Shown here one piece after another: positions 30,823-41,897 of a DNA stretch of 64,000 nt (its first letter is position 1; each line of letters opens with the position of its first letter). The translations under genes were made by a program, and so were the position numbers. The DNA is from Pristionchus mayeri (taxonomy: Eukaryota > Nematoda > Chromadorea > Rhabditida > Neodiplogasteridae): assembly GCA_036245805.1 (NCBI GenBank), contig BTRK01000001.1:37956995-38020994 (forward strand), written 5' to 3'. The notes beneath the pieces were generated by a model. It worked only from the letters and a program-made list of their open reading frames with translations. It ran no database searches and was not told the origin of the DNA.

Positions 30823-32057
30823 CGGGGAGTTCGTCAAAGGTAAGCGTAGTTACCGTATTCACTTCTACCGTACCCCAGTCTGGTGGGTCAACCCAAGTTC
30901 GCTGGGTCACATATATGAATTCATATCGTAAAATCGCTGTAATGATGCTAGTCATATTTCTCTACATTACTGCTGATTGAGATACTTCTCGGTAATATTC
31001 GAGGGTTCGTCTGCTGTGGCCAGAAGTCATCTTGATAAAATTTATTTTCTGGATGCCTCCATGTTCCCTATTCACTAAATGGATATTGATCATTGTCTTT
31101 ATTGTGTAGTTGGCCTGTCCCCAGACTCTAGGAGCATAGAGGGAATAAGCTTTATCTACAGAAAGGGGCACAAGAGAAGAGGTCACATCGGCTAGTCACA
31201 GAGACGATTGAATGGGGAGGACTCATCCTTAAATAGGCACGAGGTCACATGTAAATGGGACATGCTAATGGACAGAGGGGAGAGGAGGGCGAGAATGCAA
31301 CTCGAGACAACGGGGGATAGTCTAGTCTACACGTATGCTAATTGACTATGGGGTACAAGGCCAGGGCCTTTACACAACGAGTCTTGAAACATAGAAATGG
31401 CGGGTCATAAAAATGTTCATTCTCGAAATTCAGCAAAATTCAATCACGAGATATTTTTTGGCATTTTTGTGGCTGTGCAAAGTAGAATTATGTTATGTGC
31501 AACTTTGTGCTTTTACTGTTCAAATTATATATTATTAAATGATTATTGTTTATATATTATTAAAGGGTCAATTTTTCGACATTTCGAAGTCGATTGGCGA
31601 TTGAATTATTGGATCAAAAAACAATGCGTATTTTCTGGCAAGGTCAGTATGCCAATAACCCATAATAACTTCGGACCTCTATCTGAATATTGAATTTCGC
31701 TGAATTTCGAGAATGAACATTTTGCCTACCCGGCATTTATATGTTTCAAGAGCATGATCAATATAGTATTCCATTTAGTGAATAGAGAACATTGATGTTT
31801 CCAGAAATAAAAATTTGATCAAGATCGGCGATGGCTTCTGGCCACAAAAACGAACCCTCGAATATTAACGAGAAAGTCTCTTAATCAGCAGTAATGTAGA
31901 GAAATATGACAAGCATAATTGCTGGCATGATTAGAGTGATTTTACGATATGAATTCATGTATGTGACCCAGCGAACTAAGGTTGACCCATCAGACCAAGG
32001 TACGGTAGAAGTGAATATGGTAACTACACTTACCTTTGACGAACTCCCCGAAGTATG

Positions 32058-32142
32058 GCAAAGAGGTTTCCCACTTGCTGGACTCGAACCCGCTATCTTC
32101 GGTTTCCAAGGTAAGTTCATTAGCCACTCGGCTATGATTTAA
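32058..32142 (-). ncRNA. tRNA-like sequence (Ser/Leu-type), right arm
   Basis: This is the inverted counterpart of the left-arm sequence: GGACTCGAACCCGCTATCTT on the plus strand is the complement of its B-box region. A few differences (TATC for TACC) mark divergence. Confidence 0.5.
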
Positions 32143-32559
32143 TGACGAAAAAAATAAAAATAAAATTTCCTCAGACAGTTACTCAATATTGAGGAAAGAA
32201 TTTATTTTTATGGCATCTTTTAGAAAAAAAAGTTAGTTAGTGATTGGCCCATGGGCATACGGTAGTGAGGGTTACGGTAGGTTACTGTAGAACATCGATA
32301 ATAGTGATTGATGATTTTTGTAAAAAGTTTGACCCAAGGAACTCAAGTTGCTCCACGGAACCCGGGTTACGGTAACCAGGTTACTGTAATTTGGGTTACT
32401 GTAGTCCCATAGTACAAGTTGGTACGGTAGTTGACCTTGATCACACCATGACCTACCATCACATTATCGACCATGACCCGCTGATACGCTGATTTTTTTG
32501 ACCACCAAATTTTGGGGGTCAGAAAAATCGACATGGGTTTACCGGCAGTGTGGGCAGCT

Positions 32560-33190
32560 ATGGAGGGTACTCTTTCCATTTCGCCCTCTCGTCCGGAATA
32601 CGGTAAAGAATGGTCATGAGAAAAAAGCTCTCTCTCCCGTATCAGACATAGATAGGATATATCGCTTAGTGACCGTAAGATTTCGGTAGTTTCCGGTAGC
32701 CAGTTCACGATAGGAACCATCGGTAAAGCAACAGGGCTTGATCCTCATCCATTCCATCTTATTCAGCCCGCTCGGATGAGCGAGTCGCAGCCATTGCCAA
32801 AAGCACAGCTCACGCATCCGTAGTTCTCTAACCCAAAGGTGAGAACCACTGATAGCAAGAACAGGATCTGACAAGAACCGCATGACGAGTTCAAATTAAT
32901 TTAATTTTAGTTTTATGGTTCGACTTCTCCAGAAGGGTACCGGTTTTTTCAGTGGTAAATGAGCGAGCCTGAGGAGATGGCGCTGTCCACACACGCCGGA
33001 TTAGAAACCCTCTTGAGACAAATAGAAAATACGAGCAAAACAATCTCTTTGGCCGAGAATTGAACCCGTCTTTCGCACATGACAGGCGCGGATACTAACC
33101 ACTATACTACAAGAGACACGGCCGGAAGTCTTCAGGGGAACCTCTTGATCACACGCTACATTGCATGGCGAAGGCCTAGCTGTCTTCATT
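32560..33190. repeat. Composite dispersed repeat with tRNA-Asp, copy 3
   Basis: CATTTCGCCCTCTCGTC, TCTCTCTCCCGTATCAGAC, the TTTCACGATAGGAACC-like block, GGATGAGCGAGTCGCAGCC and ACACACGCCGGATTAGAAAC occur in the family order, followed by a tRNA-Asp relic at 33045-33116. Confidence 0.65.
33045..33116 (-). pseudogene. tRNA-Asp pseudogene, copy 3
   Basis: The 72-nt alignment is complete but with several substitutions (TCTTTGG acceptor arm, GTCTTTCGCACAT in the anticodon arm region). GTC anticodon retained. Likely dead. Confidence 0.6.
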
Positions 33191-34350
33191 TACAGAACCG
33201 CTCGTAGCGCAAGGATCATGCAACATGAGGGGGCTGTCGTTTTTGAGTGATGGGTTACGTTCTTAGGATCGATCGTCTGACTCTCTCGTTATCGCCTGCT
33301 CTTTCGTCTTCTCTGACAGGCTAGAGAGCACGCAAAAGGAGGAGACCATTGCTCTTTTTGGGTAGAGAACAGTCTCTCAATATCGCACAATCTCAAGAGA
33401 GAGCGTGCTGGATGGAGAGAGCAAGGGGACAAGAATGATGTCAGCCACTTCAATGTCTCCTAGTGCATGGATAGGATAGATCAGATGGACAAATGAACTG
33501 CTTCTCCTCAGTTTGGGCACTGTGTAGTAAATACAAATCGGTTCATGCTCTCTTCGTTTTGCACGCTCTCTCGCTTTCTATAACCAATGAGAAAGCACAC
33601 GAAATGGGGAGGGTACTTGCGCGTTTGGTAACGCTGACCTACCGCTCTTACCTCTTTCCATTGATTTTCGAGGAAGGGCCGATCCCGGAGGCAGTGCAAT
33701 ACCGGGCCAAAGAGTGGAAGGCGAGGAGCATGCCAATGCAACCCTGCCAGGTCTTAAAAATCAGTTTATCTCAATGTTATCAGAAGGTTTATCATTTCGC
33801 TCGAATGCAATGATACGATTAAGAGCTATTAAAGGAGGAGTAAACTCAAATTTCAATTTTTGAAGCTATCATTTGCACTGCCTAGAGCTCCACAACGATA
33901 AGAAGCTCCGAAATTTTCATAATGATATCTCCATTCCGAACAGAGTTATAGCTAGTTGGCTGGGAGCCAGATCAGGGAAAGCTCAGGGAAGGGAGCGAGA
34001 TAGCACGCGTCTTGAAGAGAGTGCGTCTCTAGGTGAAACATATTCCAACCGGGCGCGCGTTTGCATTTACTCCTCCTTTAACAAGGATTCTGAGGACGTT
34101 ATCAACTAGCCACGGCAACTCCATCGTGCGGCAGCAGAGCTGCTGTTGTCGCAACTGTCAGAGGGACTGGATACCGTAGTCTTCTTCGCGGTAGCTGCTG
34201 ACTTGTGTTCTGGATGATCGATCGCTCGCGTAGATCGCTGCCCTGCTGTGAGCAGTCCGCCTCTTGCGCGACGTGCGGCGACGACTTGCAGGTTGTGTTA
34301 CTGTGGCTCTGCAGTACCTTCATTTATGGATTTAGTGCCTCTCTTCTCAA

Positions 34351-34793
34351 ATGCCTCAGATCGACGAGGACGAGCCTGGAATGAATGTGTGTCCGTACCC
34401 TCACTCCTACAGTACCTCTAATTACAGTAATTCGATTCGCGAGTCGACGATTCCCGTATATTGGCTGCGCCGTCAACTCGAACATTGTCTCCGACGGGTA
34501 CAGTATGCCTACCGTAACACTGCCAGCCCATTACGGCAGTCAGCAAGGCGGTCAAATTGAAGAAGCACGTCAAGGTTACGGTAGCCGACTCTTCACTCAT
34601 ACCATCCATCTCCTTTGCAGTTCTCGAAGAAACAAGACACCCATGCAGGGCCACCACCAAGTCCGCGCCCTCCGAACTTCCAGCTGTGAGAATACTCGAT
34701 TCAACTCGTTACAGGTACTGTAATAAAATTACAGTAACCAATTCACTCTCCAGATTTCAGTTCTTCCGCTCGTCCACCTCTTTGTTCTCGTGA
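34351..34793 (+). CDS. Candidate 80-aa protein, family unknown
   Basis: Five short exons (34351-34386, 34444-34497, 34527-34574, 34621-34685, 34754-34793) join in phase to 81 codons ending in TGA. The product starts MPQIDEDEPGMN, has a basic middle (SKAVKLKKHVKFSKK), a Pro-rich stretch (GPPPSPRPPNF) and ends FRSSTSLFS. An in-frame stop precedes the ATG, and GGATTTAG upstream could accept a spliced leader. The introns are rich in TACAGTA/TACCGTA words, as in firm genes of this window. No domain recognised. All exons are tiny, so the model could be wrong. Confidence 0.45.
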
Positions 34794-34817
34794 TCTTTTA
34801 TCTCTTATGACATCGTA

Positions 34818-35159
34818 CTGTGAGATTAGAATGCGAAGTCCGTGGTGTCGTGTATCGCGTGTGGCGGAGTGAAGCGACCTTTCTACATTCATCCGCAAAA
34901 TACAAGTGGAACGTTTTATTCAGACTGTTGTTCACGATTCAATTTTCGCGCTTCCGCCTTTTTTTATTTATTTATTAGCGTATTTATTCATTAAATAAAT
35001 AAATAAAAGCGAAAGCGCGAAAATGGTGCGAAAATTGAATCGAAAACAACGGTATGAATAAAATGTTCCACCTGTATTTTGCGGATGAATGTAGAAAGGT
35101 CGCTTCACTCCGCCACACGCGATACACGACACCACGGATTTCGCATTCTAATCTCACAG
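34818..35159. mobile_element. 342-bp TA-flanked hairpin MITE
   Basis: CTGTGAGATTAGAATGCGAA at the left is matched by the inverse at the right. Long arms continue through GTGTATCGCGTGTGGCGGAG to an AT-rich centre with TTTATTTATTTATT. It is flanked by TA on both sides, as in Tc1/mariner-type MITEs. It starts 25 bp after the stop of the 80-aa candidate gene. Confidence 0.85.
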
Positions 35160-36700
35160 TAATATCTTTGAACGGCCAATTCATTCCTTCCTTCGATCGA
35201 GAGATCACTGACCTCACATCCTACCGTACTACTATCCCTCAACCTGACCAAACGCGTGCCGTGCGAAATTATCTCGGCAGTCAGTCATCGCGAGAGAGTG
35301 TGCTGGTTGGAGAGAGCAAGGGGACTAGCGGGCTGTGAATAACTTCATCTGCACCATGTCTCCTACTGCATGGAGAGGATCGATCAGATGGAGAAATGGC
35401 TTGTCTCTCCTCAGTTTGCGCACTCTCTTCCCGGTTAGAGAAAGCGAGAGAGCACGCAAATAGGAGAGAGTGAGACGATTAACCACGTTTTTGCCAATCA
35501 AAAAGTGGAAAGAAAAGAGGAGAGTGAGGCATAAGTTGTATCGCAAACCGTCCTGTACAATGATCTCCTCGAACACCAAAGATACCGTCGTCCTGGTCAT
35601 GATGGATGGCGAGAATCGGCGGATTACGGTAATCAATTCACGATGGGAACGCAAATAGGAGAGAGTCAGATGCTTCGGTTGAGAGAAGGAGAAGGGGCGG
35701 AGTTTCGCAGGCCTGTTGCTCCTGATAGTCTTTCAACCAATCGCTAACCGCACCTACTTTTCCTTTGTTATAAACAAGTCATAGGGAAGGCCTTAGATGC
35801 TTTGGGCAATTGCGGGCTACTGCTACCAACACAGAGATCGTCTGGTCAGAAACTGAAGCGTATCTTGAGATAGATGGGTTAAAAACCGGGGATGCGAGTG
35901 AGAGGAACTCTCTCGTAGGCGCGTTCCATCGGTCGAGAGAGTGTGTAAAATGAAGAGACGGTGGCTCGAATTACGAAATCTAGTACTCTTTTTGGTTCAC
36001 ATCTGGATGGTTCTCATCCGACTGTCAACATCCGGCCTTTGTTGGTAGAGAGCAACCTTCGTTGCTCGAATGCGACAGATCAAAGATCAAGCATTCGATA
36101 CGCTTGCCTAGACATTTTCACGATTTCATCTATGCTATTCCCTCATTATGATTGCGCACAAACATAGAAATGCAATGTCAATCGCCAACTCGAGTGTTTG
36201 TTTATTTTTATTAATCGGTTCATACGAAAATAACTGTCTGAGGCGACGCTCTGCTTCTCTTGCAACTCGCCTGAAACTCAACTATTGCTGGTCTCCTCGC
36301 TCTTCGGGCTGCTTCATGAGAAGAAATTATTTTTTAAAATGCAAATTCGAGAGATGGAGCTTCAAAGTATTCGTGTCGTTACCCTCGTGATCTTCGATCT
36401 CTCATATATTTAGTCGTTGTGAGCAAAGAGAGCTGTGCGCAACTCTATCTCCACAATCTATCGTAGTGCATGAACAGGGTAGATCAGTTGGAGCAAAGGT
36501 CTGCTTCTCCTCATTTTGTACACTCAATCTCAGGTTGGAGAAAGCGAGAGAGCGTGCAAAAAGGAGAGAGTCAGGCACTTGCTCATAGAGCATGGATCGG
36601 GCAATATTGAGAGAGTACTCTTCCCATTTCGCCCTCTCGTCGGGTATACAGTAACGAAAAATCATGCGAAAACTAGAGTTCTCTCTCCCGAGTAAGGCCC
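35160..36700. other. Repeat mosaic with fragments of the exon-like module
   Basis: It contains a CTCTCTCG hairpin at 35396-35475 and, at 35548-35620, a stretch that reads P-S-C-x-x-I-S-S...T-V-V-L-V...D-G-E in the same frame pattern as the exon at 39.5 kb. A GGCGGAGTTTCGCAGGC repeat follows near 35.69 kb, a GAGAGAGTGTGTAAAATGAA half hairpin near 35.93 kb, and another hairpin at 36485-36575. No complete gene seen. Confidence 0.5.
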
Positions 36701-37230
36701 ATGATATATCGTTTAGCGAACTGACGAGTGATCCCATCGTCCAGGGATGGCGAGATTACTGTAGGTAGTCAGTATACGATAGAAACCGTCGGTTTCGCAG
36801 CAGTGCTTCATCCACCTCCATTCCATTGATTCAATCTCATACCCCGCTCGGATGAGCGAGGCGCAGCCATTGCCAAACGCAAAGTTCAAGCATCCGCAGT
36901 TCTCAAACCCGAAGGTGAGGACCACTTATAGCAAGAACTTGCATCTGGCAAGATCTGCATCATGGGATCAAATTGAGTTGATTTTATCACAAAATTAGAA
37001 GAAATAACAGATGTTTCATGGGAATGGAGGGACCTTCTGGAGTGGGTGCTGTCTGCACACGCCGGATTAGAAACCCCCTCGAAAGAAAGATAGAATGCAA
37101 GCAAAACATTCTCTCTGGCCGGGAATTGAACCCGGGTCTCGCACGTGACAGGCGCGGATACTAACCACTATACTACCAGAGACATGGATCTCACACCTTC
37201 AGGGAAAACCCTTGGCCATATGCTATTTTG
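36700..37230. repeat. Composite dispersed repeat with tRNA-Asp, copy 4
   Basis: Full family order from GGGATGGCGAGATTACTG through GCGAGGCGCAGCCATTGCC, ACACACGCCGGATTAGAAAC, the tRNA-Asp and the CTTCAGGGAAAACCCTTGG tail. This is the best-preserved tRNA of the set. Confidence 0.7.
37111..37182 (-). tRNA. tRNA-Asp (GTC), copy 4, intact
   Basis: 72-nt cloverleaf with 7-bp acceptor stem TCTCTGG/CCAGAGA, D arm GTATAGTGGTTAGTAT, anticodon loop CTGTCAC (GTC), T arm CCGGG-TTCAATT-CCCGG and discriminator G. The sequence matches the eukaryotic tRNA-Asp pattern. Potentially functional although embedded in a repeat. Confidence 0.85.
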
Positions 37231-37564
37231 TATTGAGTTGATTCACCATTCTGAGTGTGCTCTCTCACCCCTCTGATTCTTCCAACCAGTGGTGATCTAG
37301 TATTCTGACCTGCAATGGCAACTCCCTTCATGGAAGAAACCAGAGAAGCAGTCCGAATTGCGCTAAGAGTACGCAGAATGAAGAGACGCTTCCTTGCGAA
37401 ACCATACATTGCAAACATCGACAGATTGGGGTCGCTCGATTCTGTGAAATAGAGAGAGAAGGGGACTAGAATGATGTCAGCCACTTCAATCTCCCCTAGT
37501 GCATGGAGAGGATAGATCAGTTGAAGCAATGCCTCTCACCATTTTGCACACTCTCTTGCAGTTA

Positions 37565-37610
37565 TCTGTCGGAGGCATGACGTCATAGTTCTCATCCGAC
37601 ATAGTACCGG
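37565..37610 (+). repeat. TCGGATGAGAAC hairpin, partial
   Basis: GTCGGAGGCATGACGTCATA then GTTCTCATCCGAC is a shortened copy of the NWD-intron hairpin family outside any gene I can support. Confidence 0.65.
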
Positions 37611-38339
37611 ATGCAGAGAACCAGAGCGCGAGAGTACACAAGAGAACAATAGTGAGCTGAGAACAACTTCAAGCTATTCAAGCTCCCGTATTACAAGAGA
37701 GGATAAATCAGTTGAGAGAGTAATCTCACCATTTCCATGGGGAAATGATCTGACTCTCCTCAGTTTGCACACTCTCTCGCAGGTTAGAGACAGCGAGATA
37801 GCACGCAAATAGGAGAGAGTCAGACACTTGTCCGTCGAGGGAAGGAGAAGGGGCGGATTTTAGCGCGCCTGTTGCTCCTGATAGTCAATAATGAAATGTA
37901 GATGCTAACAGCATCTACATTTCATTAGTAATTAACATGTCTTAGGGAAGGCCTTGGATGCTTTGGGTAATTGCGGGCTACTATAGGTGTACTGAATGCG
38001 GTCCTACCTGTTAGAAGCTTCCTAGCATCTGTCGGCACTACTTTTCTGTACCAGAAAGAGTCCAGCAAAACGAGGCGTGTCATGCCACAGATATCGATAT
38101 GTTCAGTAATTGGGCGTAGAAGCAAAAGGAAAGATGAAATGAGATAACCCTCTTGCCGAGGAGTTACAGCCAAAAATGACAACCCTGCGCAAGTTCAGAG
38201 TTGTGTCTGCGCAGATTAGGGACGTCTCCCCATGGGTCAGAGAATCTACAGTATACACTAGGCATACTTTTCTCAAGATCACTCGTCCCCTCCGCGCAAA
38301 CATGCCGGTGAGTGGGAAAGGAAAGTTCTCGTAGGCGAA

Positions 38340-38545
38340 GTGTGCTCTACACACGCCGGATTAGAAACCGCGGTCGAAAGAAAGAAAGAATGCAAACAAA
38401 ACATTCTCTCTGGCCGGGAATTGAACCCGGGTCTCGCACGTGACAGGCGCAGATACTAACCACTATACTACCAGATACATGGAAACGTATTTTCAGGAGA
38501 ACCTCTTGACAATTTTTAACACGCTGAAGTGTATTGCGTTTACTC
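38340..38545. repeat. Composite dispersed repeat with tRNA-Asp, copy 5 (5' truncated)
   Basis: It starts at ACACACGCCGGATTAGAAAC and runs through the (GAAA) block, tRNA-Asp and the TTTTCAGGAGAACCTCTTGA tail, lacking the exon-like part. Confidence 0.65.
38406..38477 (-). tRNA. tRNA-Asp (GTC), copy 5, one acceptor-stem mismatch
   Basis: As copy 4, except that the 5' acceptor strand reads TATCTGG and one base before the anticodon arm differs. A single stem mismatch leaves it possibly active. Confidence 0.65.
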
Positions 38546-39124
38546 ACCGCTCTGCGTGCTCTCTCAAAACGCTCTTGTTTCTTCCAACGACAAACTCCCC
38601 ACCCACTGGTCCGCATACTGATTCAACCAGTAATTGGAAGAAACGAGAGAAGCAGTCCGAATTGCGATAAGAGTGATTGCTCTGCTAACTTCTTTGTGAG
38701 AAGTCGTTGAATGAGACACTGATCGGATATAGACCTGAGTCTGTTCTCTATTCCTTGTTATCCGCAGTTCTCAATGCGCTTATTCACTCGATGCGATCGA
38801 TGAAACATACGAGAAACAGAGAATGACAGATAGCTCAATTCGGATCGTAAACTAACTACCGTAAGCGTCTCGCAGGTACGTTGACACTCTCTCTCTGACT
38901 ATCTTCATTTTTCCCACTTTCGCCCAGGCACTTTCTTTCTCTCTTGCCTGCGGAAACGGAAGGACCGGGAAATCACAATCCAGCAAATGTCAAATGCGTG
39001 AATCAATAGTAAACTGCAGACACATCTTCTGATCGACGGGCAGATCGCCTGGGATCGAAAAAGGAGAGAGACGGAGGTGCGAAAACACCGAAGGGAGAGA
39101 GGAGGAGACGACAGAAGAAGGTAG

Positions 39125-39335
39125 GACGGCACTTCTGCAGAAGGCCGGACCAAGTGAACGTAACATTAGCGATTCCCCTTAGACGTTACCCATCTAAGGG
39201 CGAGATACAATTTAAGAGGGGACGATTACTCCAGTTTGACCTTAGCCGTATCCATAATACGACCGCCAAATCACATGGAAATTACTACGAATGACCATTT
39301 TAACTTGGTCCGGTCTTCTGCAGAAGTGCCGGTAG
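39125..39335. repeat. Inverted-repeat element, about 210 bp
   Basis: CGGCACTTCTGCAGAAGGCC..GGACCAAGT and ACTTGGTCCGG..CTTCTGCAGAAGTGCCG are terminal inverted repeats. The ends contain the self-complementary TTCTGCAGAA. MITE-like; target duplication not clear. Confidence 0.7.
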
Positions 39336-39447
39336 GATTTGGTTGAGATCCAGGAATTTGAAATATTTTCCGCTCACGATAAAGAAGTAAGCTAAAATTC
39401 GGCTCCGGAATGCCCTCTTTTCCTCTCAAACTGACTTTTATCTACAG

Positions 39448-39818
39448 GAACGTCGTTACCGCCCACATCATCACGTCACTGTTCCCTCCTCGAATCTCGT
39501 CCCTCCGTTGTGTCCGGAGATCGCCTCGGACGCCAATCGTACCCTCGTCCTGATCTGGGAAGGCGAGATTACGGTAGGTTACGGTAGCGAGTTTACGATA
39601 GGAAACAGCGGTAAGGGAAGAGGGTTCATCCACCTTCAGTCCGTTAATTATATTCGATTAAAACAGCTCGGATGACCCCGTTGGCCCTTGATCTTTGATC
39701 TACCCTCTTCGTTGAGGCCGCAGACTTCACCCTAAACGAGGTTCCCGGTTCCGCGTTCCTTGTTCTCAAAGGCACAAAGACCACGAAAGCCAGAACCCTC
39801 ACTGACGAAATCAGATAG
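39448..39818 (+). CDS. 3' exons of an unrecognised multi-copy gene
   Basis: Two exons in the same phase (39448-39573 and 39717-39818) end in TAG. The first reads ...PPLCPEIASDANRTLVLIWE then GEIT. The second reads AADFTLNEVPGSAFLVLKGT followed by KTTKARTLTDEIR. Diverged counterparts of both exons occur in the composite repeats at 26.0-26.3, 32.7-32.9, 35.55-35.62 and 36.7-36.95 kb, with the intervening TTACGGTAGTCAG..ACGATAGGAA intron segment also conserved. The other copies are interrupted or changed, so this may be the least damaged member of a local duplicated gene family. 5' exons not found; function unknown. Confidence 0.4.
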
Positions 39819-39937
39819 TTTTTTTCTTTTGTTACACTATAGAACCTGTAAAAAACAGATTGAGGCTGGGAAGAAGAGTTTTTCTGGATAGCGCGCTATC
39901 TGTACACGCCGGGTTAGAAACCGCGTTAGTCTAGTGA

Positions 39938-40303
39938 AGGAGTGTCAGCAAAGTTAAAATTTTGACGCTGTCATAACCATGACCTAGACAATCATCCAAC
40001 GATCATAGCGCGAGCTAAGAGGATAGGCAAAGGTCAATCGCATAGCTCTGTGGTAAAGCAGTCGCCGCGTAATCGGAAGGTTGCGGGTTCGAATCCCACC
40101 AGTTTTTGAAAAATCTTTTAGATATTTGAATTCCCGCACGTCCCTTCCCTTCAAGCCCTCCTTGGCATTCTGCCAACTAATGGTAACTCGGTTCAAAATA
40201 GAGATACGCATTTGAAATTTTCAGAATCTCTTATGGTTGTACAAAGCTCGGTCATGGTTATGACAACGTCAAAATTTCAACTTTGCTGACAGTCCTTCTT
40301 TAA
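39938..40303. mobile_element. Inverted-repeat element enclosing a tRNA-like sequence
   Basis: GTGTCAGCAAAGTTAAAATT..TTGACGCTGTCATAACCATG at the left is matched, inverted, by CATGGTTATGACAACGTCAA..AACTTTGCTGACAG at the right. A tRNA-like sequence occupies the middle. The arms are about 45 bp. Confidence 0.78.
40036..40112 (+). ncRNA. tRNA-like sequence inside inverted-repeat element
   Basis: The A-box-like TAGCTCTGTGGTAAAGCAGT and B-box GGGTTCGAATCCC are tRNA-like, but the anticodon arm and T stem pair imperfectly, so no isotype can be assigned with confidence. Probably SINE-like. Confidence 0.5.
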
Positions 40304-40429
40304 GCTGGAAAGTTAAATTTACAAACTGGCCTTCTCAAGATGTGACAGAATACCATCGATTGGAGTGTATACATCAAGAAAAGCTATTATATTGCACTAA
40401 TATATCCTTTTTTTCAGGACAATGATTGG

Positions 40430-40688
40430 CATATGGGTATGGAAAAAGTGTCTGTCCTTCCCACCTTGCTCCCAATCGGGTGTTCCGTTGTGAATGGCAA
40501 ACTGTCGAGGTGCGAACATATACCAGGGGCGAAATGTTGGTATCATTTGGATAGTGGCGAATTGTGAATAACGCTTTGTTCGTCACTTTATTACCTTCGA
40601 TTAATTCATCGATTTTTGATCTTTGATCTAAGAATTGCGAATAAGCAACATCGCATTCAGATAGAGCAATTTTCTGCAATTCTCAGGG
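40430..40688 (-). repeat. Left inverted repeat bounding the tRNA-Phe array
   Basis: This is the reverse complement of 46052-46287, with few differences over about 240 bp. Shared landmarks are GGAGCAAGGTGGGAAGGACA, GATACCAACATTTCGCCCCT and TGACGAACAAAGCGTTATTC on the minus strand. It runs into array-unit sequence (AAATTGCTCTATCTGAAT) at its inner edge. Confidence 0.88.
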
Positions 40689-40689
40689 G

Positions 40690-41044
40690 GCGGACATTTG
40701 CGCAACGACCATTTGCGCAACGGAGCGCCGTTCGATGGACAATTGAGCTACTAACCTGGGAGTTGTTTCATTGTAACCAGTGTGTGCTACCCTACAATTA
40801 CATATACAAATCTTGTTGCTAGGCGATCATGAGTTTCACTCGTCACCAACGACCGGTTCATGATCCAAAATTGAGAATTTGAGCAGAGAATCATGATTAG
40901 ACAAACACAGAGCACCAATCGATATTCCAGTACTCCAGTAACTACTGTATTCCAGTAACATGGGTGTCGGTTGGTTACGGCATTTGGTGTTTATCTAACC
41001 ATGATTTTTACTCAAATTCTCAACTTTGGTCCATGAACCCCCGC
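40690..41044. other. Insert between left inverted repeat and first tRNA unit
   Basis: It is not present at the right end of the array. It contains GCGCAACGACCATTTGCGCAAC (a direct repeat of CATTTGCGCAACG) and a small inverted pair (GGTTCATG..AATTGAGAATTTGAG and CTCAAATTCTCAA..CATGAACC). No gene. Confidence 0.55.
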
Positions 41045-41120
41045 ACTTCTCAGGAGATTCAAAATGCACTTCTCAGGAGATTCAAAAAATTCTGCACTTC
41101 TCAGGAGATTCAAAATGTTA
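41045..41120. repeat. Three short direct repeats of the unit edge
   Basis: GCACTTCTCAGGAGATTCAA occurs three times with short spacers. It is the spacer edge of the tRNA unit (inverted), locally triplicated next to the inverted tRNA copy. Confidence 0.7.
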
Positions 41121-41127
41121 AAAGTGT

Positions 41128-41200
41128 TGCCACGAGCCGGGATCGAACCGGCGACCTTTAGATCTTCAGTCTAACGCTCTCCCAACTGAGCTATCATGGC
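41128..41200 (-). tRNA. tRNA-Phe (GAA), inverted copy
   Basis: A 73-nt tRNA identical in sequence to the array genes but on the opposite strand. It has its full unit spacer on the minus strand to about 41385. It is head-to-head with the array. Confidence 0.93.
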
Positions 41201-41439
41201 AGATGACAACGATCTCTTTCAAGACAATCATCACTTTGTTTCATTCTAACAATTTTCGATTGTTGTTTTTTGATCTAGGAATTGCTCAATAACTCGCCTA
41301 ACCAAAACGGCTAGCAGCGAGCATCATCGTATTCAGATAGAGCAATTTTCTGCACTTCTCAGGAGATTCAAAATGTTAAAAGTGTAAAAGTGTTGAAGGG
41401 GCAAAGCATTGATTCTCTAGACAGATACCCTTGTCATCT

Positions 41440-41454
41440 GCCATGATAGCTCAG
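41440..41454 (+). pseudogene. tRNA-Phe 5' fragment
   Basis: Only GCCATGATAGCTCAG is present. The sequence then jumps into TTTGGTTAGGCGAGTTATTG of the next spacer, a deletion that marks the start of the plus-strand array. Confidence 0.8.
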
Positions 41455-41565
41455 TTTTTTTGGTTAGGCGAGTTATTGAGCAATTCCTAGATCAAAAAAC
41501 AACATTTGAAAAATTATTGGAAGGAAACAAAGTGATGATTGTCTTGAAAGAGATCGTTGTCATCT

Positions 41566-41638
41566 GCCATGATAGCTCAGTTGGGAGAGCGTTAGACTGA
41601 AGATCTAAAGGTCGCCGGTTCGATCCCGGCTCGTGGCA
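41566..41638 (+). tRNA. tRNA-Phe (GAA), array unit 1
   Basis: 73 nt. Acceptor stem GCCATGA/TCGTGGC with one G:U pair, D arm GCTCAGTTGGGAGAGC, anticodon arm TTAGA-CTGAAGA-TCTAA (GAA), T arm GCCGG-TTCGATC-CCGGC, discriminator A. A complete cloverleaf with consensus A and B boxes for RNA polymerase III. Confidence 0.96.
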
Positions 41639-41824
41639 ACACTTTTAACATTTTGAATCTCCTGAGAAGTGCAGAAAATTGCTCTATCTGAATACGATGA
41701 TGCTCGCTGCTAGCCGTTTTGGTTAGGCGAGTTATTGAGCAATTCCTAGATCAAAAAAAAACATTTGAAAAATTATTGGAAGGAAACAAAGTGATGATTG
41801 TCTTGAAAGAGATAGTTGTCATCT

Positions 41825-41897
41825 GCCATGATAGCTCAGTTGGGAGAGCGTTAGACTGAAGATCTAAAGGTCGCCGGTTCGATCCCGGCTCGTGGCA
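41825..41897 (+). tRNA. tRNA-Phe (GAA), array unit 2
   Basis: Identical to unit 1; 259 bp downstream of it. Confidence 0.96.

Larger units (their letters stand above)
30375..32505. mobile_element. 2.1-kb foldback element carrying tRNA-like sequences
   Basis: The right half (about 31690-32505) is the reverse complement of the left half (about 30375-31445). Outer ends are TGGTCAAAAAAAT..GCGTATCAGCGGGTCATG and its inverse. Inner matches reach ATTCTCGAAATTCAGC (31425) against GCTGAATTTCGAGAATG (31700). The unpaired loop is about 250 bp. Each arm holds one tRNA-like sequence of Ser/Leu type, in inverted orientation. No transposase frame is seen. Confidence 0.82.

Noticed and set aside
39984..40211. 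75-codon minus-strand frame over the tRNA-like sequence
   Set aside because: GGIRTRNLPITRRLLYHRA is the familiar false translation of an antisense tRNA.
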